Source: Haematococcus lacustris
Lineage: Eukaryota; Chlorophyta; Chlorophyceae; Chlamydomonadales; Haematococcaceae
Assembly: GCA_030144725.1 (NCBI GenBank)
Contig: JASKMD010000207.1
Location: forward strand, 310,001 to 374,000
DNA length: 64,000 bases
Direction: 5' to 3'
In this document: piece by piece, positions 12,877 to 21,926 of the stretch
Position numbering within the stretch: the first letter of the stretch is position 1
How the letters are laid out: the number at the start of each line of letters is the position of its first letter
The notes under the pieces: model-generated
Told to the model about the DNA's origin: nothing
Seen by the model: the letters and a program-made list of their open reading frames with translations, nothing else
Databases searched by the model: none
Position numbers and translations under genes: made by a program

Positions 12877-13127
12877 ATGGTGTCAGGGCATGCACCCAGC
12901 TGACCGTCTGCAGGAGGGGCAGTGCCAGGAAGGGCGGCAGGGTGCCCAGGGGTGACAGGCTCTCCCGTCGCCTGAGCCTTCATCAGGCTGCATAGGGGAC
13001 GCTGCAGGGCCAGGAGCATTGCTTGGGCTCTAGGGTGCGGCTGGTGGCCGAACACCACCTCCCTCCCAGGAGCTGCCCTGCAGCTGCCCATCTCACTCTT
13101 CCCATTGCACCGCCTCTCGCTGTGCAT
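5073..13127 (-). CDS. Large low-complexity, probably nuclear, protein gene (structure partly resolved)
   Basis: The first three exons splice cleanly: 13127-11925 (401 codons from a true ATG), 11520-11446 and 11207-11124, all phase 0. Downstream coding blocks lie at about 10545-8830, 8690-7570, 7150-6680 (donor after LLQE near 6680) and 6430-5073, ending in HPDLERAILQHFCDTD and a stop. I could not fix every junction between these blocks. The product is dominated by Ala, Pro, Gln, Ser and Gly with poly-Gln, His-Ser and Ala-Gly repeats. Short ordered patches interrupt this, such as LTSLDLALRQ, LVANDHEAAAAI, NLPEQLDVLLSIN, RVTRSGACFG and PYDPADPFFHPLAG. Basic stretches (KRARE, KRPVSLLAK) suggest a nuclear protein. 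No enzyme or binding domain is recognised. It might be two genes if an intervening stop and start were missed between 11124 and 10545. Confidence 0.5.
6062..6183. repeat. CCCCTG hexamer array in coding sequence
   Basis: About 20 CCCCTG units. On the minus strand the hexamer is CAGGGG and encodes alternating Ala-Gly in the frame of the surrounding exon. It is one of two such Ala-Gly arrays in this gene. Confidence 0.9.
10312..10443. repeat. CCCCTG hexamer array in coding sequence (second copy)
   Basis: About 22 units, again encoding Ala-Gly on the minus strand. It is followed in the sense direction by the ordered patch GGLAPDNLPEQLDVLL. The same unit recurs in an intron of the gene at 50710-61088. 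Confidence 0.9.
11537..11800. repeat. Intronic minisatellite of 18-19 bp
   Basis: Degenerate units of GGCAGCAGCAGGGTGAGT and GGCAGCAGCAGGGGGTGG lie in the intron between exons ending at 11925 and starting at 11520 of the minus-strand gene. On the sense strand the array is C-rich, unlike most other arrays in the window. Confidence 0.85.
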
Positions 13128-14602
13128 GGCAGGTGCTTGGCGATGAGTGCCTTGCAGCAGGAGGTCCCAGGCCCTAGGTCAGGCACCTGCCCGGCAAAAC
13201 ACATAGCTGCACTCAGCATCGTTGATGTATTGTGTTTGCTAGCTGGTAATTGTGAAACGATGTGTAACCTCCTAGCTGCTGCATACTGCAGCAATGAGCC
13301 ACCTGTGTGGGTGGCTGCAGCAATCCAGCTCCCAGCACTTGCACTTGGTGGTGCAGGTAGGCAGGCAGGCAGGCAGGTAGGCATCTGGCTGGGCTTACAG
13401 GGTGAGGCCATTAGCTTTGTACAGGTGCTGGCAGCCCCAAAGGGAAGGGGAGAACGCGGGCTGATGCCTGCCATGGGTTTAGACCTGCGACAGCACCGTC
13501 ACATTTTCGACAGTGAATGAGCCTGCGGTCGTGCAGCCGCGTACCTAAACCACCGCGAAGAATTACTCTCAAATGCTTTGACGCAGCCTTTACACAAGCT
13601 GCGGCATACACAAGTACTACGGACCGAGCTTAACTTGCAAATGCTGCAACTGATGCTGCATTAGTATTTTTGTGATGGCGGACTACAGACTCTGAGCTTA
13701 ACTTGCGAATGCTGGCTCAGGCTATTCAGGCTGTCCTGTATCCCTATCCTCCTGTGAAGCCCCTACACTTCTCCACAGGAGTCAGGGACCGGTGTGTAAG
13801 TTACACTGTAACCCTAACCTAGGTCCCTAACCCCAGGAGTCGATAGAGCCCTATCCTACCCTATGCACACTCTATCGCACACACATCCCCTTTGTCAGGG
13901 GCAATTGAATTGTTTGTTTTACTTTGCTCGTGCCATGATGCACTATCGCTGCCGCTGATGCCGCCGCTGCGGCTCAAGCTGTTTCTGCGGGCTAGTCTAA
14001 GCAGTTAGTGACGATCCTGGTGTTAAGAGTGCAAAGAGGTTACATGTACAACTCAGGTCAGGACTGGAGTCAGGACAGGACAGATCATCATGACCAGAGC
14101 TCACTTGCATGTTTTTCATGTCTAACACGGTGTTAATCACAACTTAATCATCAAGAAATCTAGCACTGAGCGCCCCTCCCTCGATGTCTTTTCCCCGCAG
14201 GTGTCTAGAACAAGCTGGGTTCTTTATGGGTGCATGAAGAAAGCATGATGGAGCCAGCGACGAGCATTACTGCATCAAATTTGTGGAATGCGATGCGATC
14301 GCGGTGATCACGCACTGCCTCAAGCCACTCGAACGTTCCACTGCATACGCTCGCTATCCAGGTCACACTTCATGCGCCCACAACACGTCAAGCACAAGGT
14401 CATCCCTACCTCTAGATGACGATGGGTTTAGATCAGCCCTGCCCTCCTGTCATGTTGGCCTGGAGTCCCATTGGCCGACCCATAGGACTCACCACACAGG
14501 CCGACTGAGCCTCCCATGATAGCCTCTCATGCTGGATACAGATGAACCAGTCATGACAGTTCATGGTAGTCAAGCAAGCATGATGGAGCCAGCAGCAACA
14601 GC
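13128..14602. other. Intergenic between two minus-strand genes
   Basis: This region holds the upstream region of the gene starting at 13127 and the 3' flank of the gene ending at 14603. It is lower in GC than the genes. It contains a short direct repeat (GAGCTTAACTTGCAAATGCT at 13626 and again with one change at 13694) and the TGTAA-rich palindrome annotated separately. Exon-like minus-strand stretches at about 13190-13130 could be untranslated leader. No gene is supported. Confidence 0.6.
13793..13815. terminator. TGTAA-rich palindrome, possible polyadenylation region
   Basis: The sequence GTGTAAGTTACAC is a 13-bp palindrome followed directly by TGTAA, so the green-algal polyadenylation motif TGTAA is present on both strands. 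It lies about 800 bp downstream of the stop at 14603, which is rather far for that gene. Assignment is weak. Confidence 0.3.
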
Positions 14603-15680
14603 CTACTGCTCCAGCAGGTGTTCTACCTCAGTGATCTCACCGCCCTGCCCAGCCGTGGCAGGACCTGGATAAGCCTGATACACCTGGGGTGCCTCTACCC
14701 TGCGCCTAGGGTCAAACGCTGACCCACTGGCATTGGCTGCTGCTGCTGTGCCAGCAGCTGGCAGGTAGCCAGGCCCGGCTGCTTGGTAAGCGTTGGCAGC
14801 TGGCCCATGCCCTGCCTGAGGCGCAGCACCTGGTGCAGGTCCGGGCGCCACCCCTCCTGCTGCCAACATGCCCAAGGGAGCTGCGGCGGCCACTGCGGCG
14901 GCCTGCTCTTGCGCCGCCAAGGCCTGCCGCCACACAAACGACACCTGATCGGCGGCGGTGCCGTCGTCCGATGCGCCCGCGGCGCGGAAATGCTGGAAGG
15001 TCTGGAAAATGACGTCCTGCTCCTGGCGCGTACGGGAAAACAGGTCTGGGATTCGGGCACAAAGGGCGATATAGGCGTCCAGCTGCTGCACCACATTGAC
15101 TTGCCAGCGGAACATATTGAGCGGGATGACGCCGGACGCGACCATTTCCTGGCCATACTCGGTAAGCTCCACGACGTCATCGCCATGCGCTGCCTTCAGC
15201 GCATCGGCCGCTACCTTGCGAATGGCCGAAACTGTGCGTCGCCCCGACAGCGCGTCTGGCAGCGTGATGAACACGTGACCACGCTCCAACTTGTCGCGCA
15301 CCCTCTTGATCTGACGTGGCTGCAGCATACACAACGGCGGCGGGCCCGCGCCAGTGTGCTCGACACGGGCGCTGCGGTCGTACATGGCCTGCATGCCCAG
15401 CACCGTGTATGCAAGGCTCTCAGCTGACACCTGCACCAACTCGTCCAGTGAGTTGGCAGGATGGAAGACAGTGCGCAGCAGGTGGTCCATGTTCACTGCC
15501 TGGGCCCCGCGCAGCATGGTGGGTGGAGGGATGAAGCCCAGCGGCTCCTCTGCCTCGCCGCCAAGATCAGGTCGAGCCAGGGACCCTGCTGGCCCTGCCC
15601 CAGCAGCAGCAGCAAAGCCAGGGGGGCCGGGGTAGTCCTGGAAGGCGCCAGGGTCAGAGCCCCGGGGCTGACGCAAGTCA

Positions 15681-15714
<34 letters not shown>

Positions 15715-18700
15715 CCTGGCTCTCTCCTGCAATGTCTGGCCAGGCTGCAGCTGACCTGCTGCCGACCGCCCCAGACGCCCGACTGGGCTGCGCAGCTGCC
15801 CCTTGCAGGCCAGTGCCCCGTTCCCCTCGCTGAGGTGTAGGACGACTCGCCCCAACATCAAGGCCTTGCCGGGCAGCAGTAGCAGAGGAGGGGGGGAGCC
15901 TGCTGGCTGACGGAGCTCCCTCCCTGCTGCCGCCCTCAGGGTCAATGTACTCGATGCGTGCCCGCTGTGAGGTTCGCTGCGTTTGCCCCTGCCCCTGTGC
16001 CACGCCCTGCCCCGCCCCTGGGCGCTGCTGCCCTCCTGCACCCCCTTGCTGACCGCCACCCCGCACTCCAGATGCCACCATGCCCACTGCCACATCCGCC
16101 GCGGCCCCACGCCTGCTGCCCCCCAGCAGCTCCTGACCGCGGCGCTGAGCCTGACCACCAGCCTGGGTCACAGCACGGTCATGCTCATGTGGCCCTCGCT
16201 CCCGACTGCTGTTCCTGTGGGAGGGGCTGCGGACTTGAGCCGTGGCTGGTGGCCCGCCCCTGCGCTCCCAGCCCTCTCTGGCCCCTCCGCCGCCCCCCTC
16301 CCTGTCTGGGCTGGTCCCGCGGTTGAAGTCGCGCTGCTGGCGCTGAGGGAACCCTCTGCTCAGCCCCTCCTCCCTACCTCTACCCCTGCCATCTGCCCCT
16401 TCCCGCCCCTCCCTGCCCCTGCTCCTACTCCTGCCCCTGCTCCTGCTCCTGACCCTGTCCCTGCCCCTGCTCCTGCTCCTGTCCCTGCCCCTGCTCCGCT
16501 CCCGGCTCCGGCTCCTGCCCTCCCCGCCATACAGGCGCCCTGCATCCCTACCCCTGCCCACCCCCTCCCCTATGCGCCCCCCCACCTCCCTCCCACCACC
16601 ACCTCCTCCACGAGCCCTCAGCCCGTCCAGCTCCCCTCGTTCACCCTCCCCCGCGGCTGCCCTCCGACCCATGCCATCCTCAGATAGCCTGCCAGACCGC
16701 AGGGTGCTTGGGCTGCTCTGCCTGCTGGTGCGGTAGCTGCCCTGCTGCTGGGCGCTGCGGGGCGGGGCGCTGGGACTGGCACTGCGGCGGAGGGGCTTGG
16801 CTCGTGCCTCGCTGCCTGGCTGCTGCAGCTGTGAAGCTTCCTGGCGACTGGGCCGCAAGGGCCAGCCTTGACCCTGGCCCTGGCCCTGGCTGCCTCCTGG
16901 CTGCTTGAAGCTGTGAGCGGCATCCTGCTGCTGGGTTGCCCTACCATAGCTGCCACCACCCACAGCCCTGCTATCAAGTCCACCACTCCTCTGATGCTGC
17001 TGCTGCTGCTGGGTGAGGGAGTTGTTGTGGTGCTGGTAGGTATGGGCCTGGGGGGCAGGGGGGAGGTCATGGCCCTGCTGCTGCCGAGCCCGGAGCCCCA
17101 AACTGCCAGATGGGGTCCCAGGCCCTCCCTCAAGGTAAGAAGAAGAATATGCATGAGACTTGAACAGCCCTGGCATGCCTGCTGATCTGTCCTGCTGGCC
17201 TGCTGCACGGCCCATGCTGCTCAGCTGCTGATACCCGGCTGACTGGCCCAACAAAGAGGCGGAGGAGCCACCGCCACCCACCACCCCATCACGCCCGTGC
17301 ATGGCGAGGGCTGGGTCGGCCTGGTAGCGTGACCGAGTGTAACTGCCCGGTGCAAACAAGGGCCCAGGGGAGGTGTAGTCCGAGCCCCCTGCCCCCAGCA
17401 AGCCTGGCTGCGGGGTCTCTGCCAGGTTCGCACCCAGCAGGGGGGCACCTGCCGGCAGCTGGGAATGCTCCCAACCTCCCCCAACCAACCCTCTGGGGAG
17501 CTGGCTCACGCCAGGCATCAGGGCAGGGGGGTGGGGCAGCCCGGCTCCTCCCTCACCCTGCAGCCCCACATCCCCTGAGCCCCACTCCAACACCGTGGTC
17601 TGGTCGACCATCTGCAGCCCAGTCTGGCCCTGGGCCTGGGCTTGAGCCATGCCGCCCCCAAACTGTTCACCCGCCATCCAGGCATCAGCGGAGGGCGCCT
17701 CCCTTAGGCCGTGCTGGCCACTGGTGTAGGAGGCAAAAGCGGGCTGGGGGGGCGAGGGTAGGTGGTGGGTGGCGGGGGCGCGGAGGGGTGCCTGATCAGG
17801 CCGCGACTGCTGAAGTGGGGGTGGGGGGTGCGACAAGGGTAGCTGCTGGTCCTCAAGCCCTTGGGGGTCGTCTGGGCTGAAGTTGGGCACGACCACGTAG
17901 CGGTTGCCATGCTCGTCGGTGATGATCTGACCCACTGAGTGCAGCCCCAAGCCTGCGGTCTGCTCTGCCAAGCTCATGCCAAACACTGGGTCTGCGGAAG
18001 CGGCTGCTGCTTCTCTTGCAGTGGCGGCTGCTGCTGCTGCTGCCACATTGTCCCGCTTGTATGACTTGCCTGACTGCTGGCTGTTGTGCCGCTGCTGGGG
18101 GCTGCTCTGGCGCGGTTGTGCAGCTCTTGACTGCCCGCCTTGCCGGGCATGCTGATGGGGACGGTTGTGATCACCTGTACGAGGCTGGTAAGGCTTGCTG
18201 CCAGCATTACCGTTGGATAAGCTGCCCTGCCCGTAACTGCTGTTCCCCTTGGCATTGCCTTGGTGCAGTTTGCTGGGATGCGGCTGGGTACCGCCGTTGA
18301 CGCCATGCGCCACGGACGCTGATGCACTCTCCAGCTGCGTGTGGTAGCAGCGGCGCAGAAGCATGTAAGGCGCCGCACACAGGCACACATCCACAGCCTG
18401 TTTATTCTAGCAATGTTAGCCGCCACCCACCTTCTTGCGCTACATCCGCCAGCAGGAGGCGGTTGTCGATGTGATCAAGGAAACAGAACCGCAGCTGTCA
18501 GCAATTAGCACCCGCCGCTTCACGCAGTTTGCAAGTAGCATAACGACACAGCTTGGCTCACCTTTGCGATCCTGTCGTCCAGAGTGCCCGCCAGGAGCGG
18601 GTCAGGGTGCTCGGGTGGCTTAGAGCTGAACTCGGGCGCAGGGATACGAGCCCGCTCCCTTCTGTCATTTTGCCCTTGCTGGCGTGACACTTTTGCCTGT

Positions 18701-18735
18701 GCCTGCGCGTCGATTTTAGCGCGCAGCGAAGCCAT
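14603..18735 (-). CDS. RS-domain (Arg/Ser-rich) protein of unknown function
   Basis: I model three exons: 18735-18562 (ATG, 58 codons), 18494-18444 (17 codons) and 18397-14603 (1265 codons with stop), all phase 0. Intron 2 is only 46 bp and its donor (GTAGCG) is poor. The obvious alternative donor at 18431 breaks the frame, so this junction may hide an indel. The middle of the protein has a run of RSRSR and RGRDRSRSR dipeptides typical of SR-type splicing factors, flanked by Gln-rich and Gly-rich disorder. The last 300 residues are the ordered part: about 190 residues that look helical (DHLLRTVFHPANSLDELVQV, GHVFITLPDAL, FRWQVNVVQQLDAYIAL) followed by an Ala/Gly/Pro tail. No RNA-recognition motif is visible. 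A role in RNA processing is inferred only from the RS region. Confidence 0.65.
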
Positions 18736-19303
18736 CTCAGGGAGGGTCAAACCACAATCTCGAAGCACCTGCAAGCATGCATGTCCACCCTCATGCCAAA
18801 GACACAAACCGAAACAATGCAGAACGCAAGAACCTGACCGAATGATGTAGCATCTTGGTCTGAAGCTAAGGTGAGATAGGGAAGTTGGGTTTAATCGGGC
18901 CCTTGCAAACCCATGTAGGGAAGTCGGTCATGAAAGCAGGAGTTGTGTGGTGTTGTAGCTCTGTGAATGAACAACCATGTGAATTTTGGTGTAGCATGAG
19001 GGCTGTGGGGTTCAGGAGTTGCAAACCCATGTAGTAACCCATGCACTAGTAGTGCTAGTAGTGCTCAGTAGCCTCTACAGTGATGAGCTCGCAGCCTATA
19101 CTTGATTAGCCGGGCCCTAGCACTGCTAGTAGCAGTAGCCATTACAATGATGAGCTCGCAGCCTATATTTGATTAACAACTCGTGCTTTTTGGCAGTGTA
19201 GCATGAGGGCTGTAGGGTTCAAGGCCATCACTAGACCCCACGCCTTCCACATTGGTAGCCTGATGCTCTGCTCGAACTCTACAGACCTCGTACAACAACA
19301 GCT

Positions 19304-19342
<39 letters not shown>

Positions 19343-20012
19343 CTTCCACTAGCTTGAGCCCTTTACAATGCCCATGCTCACACAGAACCCCTTCGTTCAA
19401 TATGAATTCTAATGGGTTCGATGGAGGCCTGGACGGCCTGCCTGGTTTTGATAGCTTGGGAACTGCCATTGCCCTGCCCAGTTGTGTTACACAGGTGTGC
19501 CACACAACCGTAGCTCTGTCACAACGAGCAGGCTGAGGCAGTGCTCAACCACTCTCATCAACTCAGCTTGAACACAAATGCCAAGCAAGAACATGACCTG
19601 CCATCATACCCTGGCAACAGTGGGTGATTAGCTCCAGGGAGTTCACCCTAGCATGAGGCACCTGTGCCTCATTCTCACACCCCATGGCAGCTGCCTGGCC
19701 CACAGGGCTTGTTCACTGGCATTCTCCCGGTACCCTACAGGAGCCTGGCTCCCACCCTACCCCTAAAGAAGAAGAAGAAGAAGAAGAAGAAGACTACGCC
19801 GGTATTCACCGGCGTGCATTAAGGGAGGAGCTACCGCCTGTAGGGGGCGCGGCCTGCTCCCACCATCAAGCTCGAGAAGCGACAGACGCCCTTACCCACC
19901 CCCTCCTTCTTAGAGGCTCCCACCCTACCCCACCCCCTGCCGCCCTCCTTTCCACCCCCGACCCCACACCCGCCCCCCGTACCCCTCCCTTTTCACAGTG
20001 GCCCCTCCCCCG
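18736..20012. other. Intergenic with duplicated segment
   Basis: Non-coding, lower-GC sequence upstream of the RS-domain gene and downstream of the lumen-protein gene. It holds the direct duplications annotated separately, a CAG run at 19302-19338 and several TTACA motifs (for example 19363-19367) that read TGTAA on the minus strand and could serve the gene ending at 20013. I see no supported gene. Confidence 0.55.
18989..19213. repeat. Local direct duplication
   Basis: Two interleaved direct repeats are present. GTGTAGCATGAGGGCTGT occurs at 18989-19006 and 19196-19213, and GATGAGCTCGCAGCCTATA occurs at 19082-19100 and 19149-19167, with similar flanks. The arrangement suggests successive small segmental duplications in intergenic DNA. 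Confidence 0.8.
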
Positions 20013-21573
20013 TCACGCCAGCGCTAGCAGCTCTGCCAGGTCTGTCCTGGCGGTCTTGAGCTCCCTCAGCAAGGCCGTGACCTGGCTTGCGTCAGCCGTG
20101 CCTTGGGCCCCGCTAGCCAGCATGGCGCTGCTCTGCTGCACCACTGCCTGCAGGGCTGTGTCACACCTGTCCGCCAGCAGCTGCACGCGGCCTGCCAGGC
20201 TCGCCTGCTGGGGCCCGGCTTGGGGGTCGGCCTGAGGGCAGCAGCAGGAGCAGGGCTGGAAGAGCAGGTGGAGGGCCGGAGGAGGAGGAGGAGGAGGGCG
20301 GCAGGAGGTTGAGGGCAGTAGCAGGGTAGGGGCAATGCCACTGTGATGCAAGCAGGAGGGAAGGGCAGCAGGAGCATGATGGCAGTGGGTACCACACACA
20401 GTGAGTGCCTGTACCAGCTGTAGCATGGGGTTAACACACCCAATGTGTGACCTAATGCCTGTTCTTACACCAGGGGCAACAGGGCCCCTCAAGCTCAATC
20501 ATAACTCCTCCACGCACCAGCACTTGGAACAGAGGCTTGCCACTGAGCCCCTGTTGCCCTCTGGCCACCGCCTTCTCTGCCAAGCTGGCCAAGCCCTTGC
20601 GCAGCGTAGCGCTGGCGCCCTGCAGCTGCTGCAGCTTGGCAGGCAGCTCGGCTGCCTGGGCATCACTGGTGCACACCAGGGGGCTGTCCACCGCCAGGCA
20701 GCTGTCCAGGACGGTGAGCAGGCTGGCGGCGGAGTCCAAGGCCTCGGCAGCCAGACAGGTCTGCGCCACTGACTGCGCGGCAGGTGGGGAGGGCGAGGGG
20801 TGGGGAGGGCGAGGGGTGGGGGTGGGGAAGGCGAGGGGCGAGGGGTGGGGAGGGCGAGGGGTGGGGAGGGCGAGGGGTGGAGAGGGCGAGGGGTGGGGAG
20901 GGTGAGGGGTGGAGAGGGCGAGGGGTGGGGAGGGCGAGGGGTGGGGAGGGTGAGGGGTGGGGAGGGCGAGGGGTGGGGAGGGCGAGGGCGAGGGGTGGGG
21001 AGGGCGAGGGGTGGGGAGGGCGAGGGCGAGGGGTGGGGAGGGCGAGGGGTGGGGAGGGTGAGGGGTGGGGAGAGCACACAGCTTCAGCCTGTGCACATCG
21101 GCTGCTGCATCACACAACCAAGGGCTGCATTGGTGGCTGAGGGGTGGTGTTGCAGCGCACGGCAGGGGTGGACAGGCCACAGGGGAGATGGCGGCCCAGA
21201 TGTGCTTGGTGCTACTCTACTCACATAAAGCAGCACCGTTTGGAGAGTGGTGCTTTGGAAGACATTTGGCCATGCCTTGAGCATATGATACAGTGAGTAA
21301 GTGAGTATGTGAGCGAGTCGTGGTAACACATGACTGTATTTTTCATTATCTTTCCATCCGCCAATGAAATGACCACATATGCGTTTGTACGGGAAGTTTG
21401 TGTGTGTGTGTGTGTGCGAGGGACCTTCACCTCAAATGTTGACGCTGCTGGTAAGGGCCGGCCTCCAGGGAATGCTGCGGCTTGGTGCCCACTGGCACAC
21501 CACAGGAGGGAGGAGGTCACTGCACCCAGTGTGGCTACAAGGGCACTCCGCCTGCTGGGAATGTTGTTGCTGC

Positions 21574-21643
<70 letters not shown>

Positions 21644-21796
21644 TGCCCCGGCATAGTCGTAGCAGCTGCCTAGTTTTGCCGTCGAGTAACCGATGCTTAA
21701 CGGTGGCCGCGCGGCATCCGTCACGACGCCTAGACGAGGCCTCGCCGAACAGGGGTTCACCCTGGACCCTGCTGCGCCTGCATTTACTAACTTCAT
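20013..21796 (-). CDS. Predicted thylakoid-lumen protein (Tat-type signal), 279 aa
   Basis: Three exons join in phase 0: 21796-21431 (122 codons from a true ATG), 20772-20518 (85 codons) and 20231-20013 (72 codons plus stop). The N-terminus is Ala/Ser/Arg-rich without acidic residues until about residue 26, as expected of a plastid transit peptide. It then carries a poly-Ser/Asn run, followed by SRRSALVATLGAVTSSLLW and an Ala-rich AAAF site. That is a twin-arginine-like signal with hydrophobic core, which points to import into the thylakoid lumen by the Tat route. The mature part is short, Ala/Leu/Gln-rich and looks like a helical bundle (LLTVLDSCLAVDSPLV, ELPAKLQQLQGASATLRKGL, LLRELKTARTDLAELL). 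It recalls small lumenal helical proteins such as the PsbQ type, but I cannot assign it. The poly-Ser run is encoded by a CAG repeat and might be spliced out. Confidence 0.7.
20783..21070. repeat. 16-bp minisatellite in intron 1
   Basis: About 17 units of GGGGAGGGCGAGGGGT with GGTGAG variants lie immediately upstream (in transcript sense) of the acceptor at 20773. On the sense strand the array is pyrimidine-rich, so it forms an extended polypyrimidine tract before the acceptor. Confidence 0.9.
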
Positions 21797-21926
21797 CTTT
21801 GTGCTGCAGTGAAGCAGGGCACGTCTCCTACTCGCTTTGCCCGTACATCATCGGAAAACAAACTATCACTCATCTGACTCGCAGCTCCTCGCTTGCTCCT
21901 CCTGCTCTTACATCTGAGCCCTATCC
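21797..21926. promoter_or_regulatory. 130-bp shared upstream region of two divergent lumen-protein genes
   Basis: This is the interval between the ATG at 21796 (minus) and the ATG at 21927 (plus). It must contain both 5' untranslated regions and core promoters. I see no canonical TATA box. The close head-to-head arrangement of two plastid-lumen genes suggests coordinated expression (inference). Confidence 0.55.
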
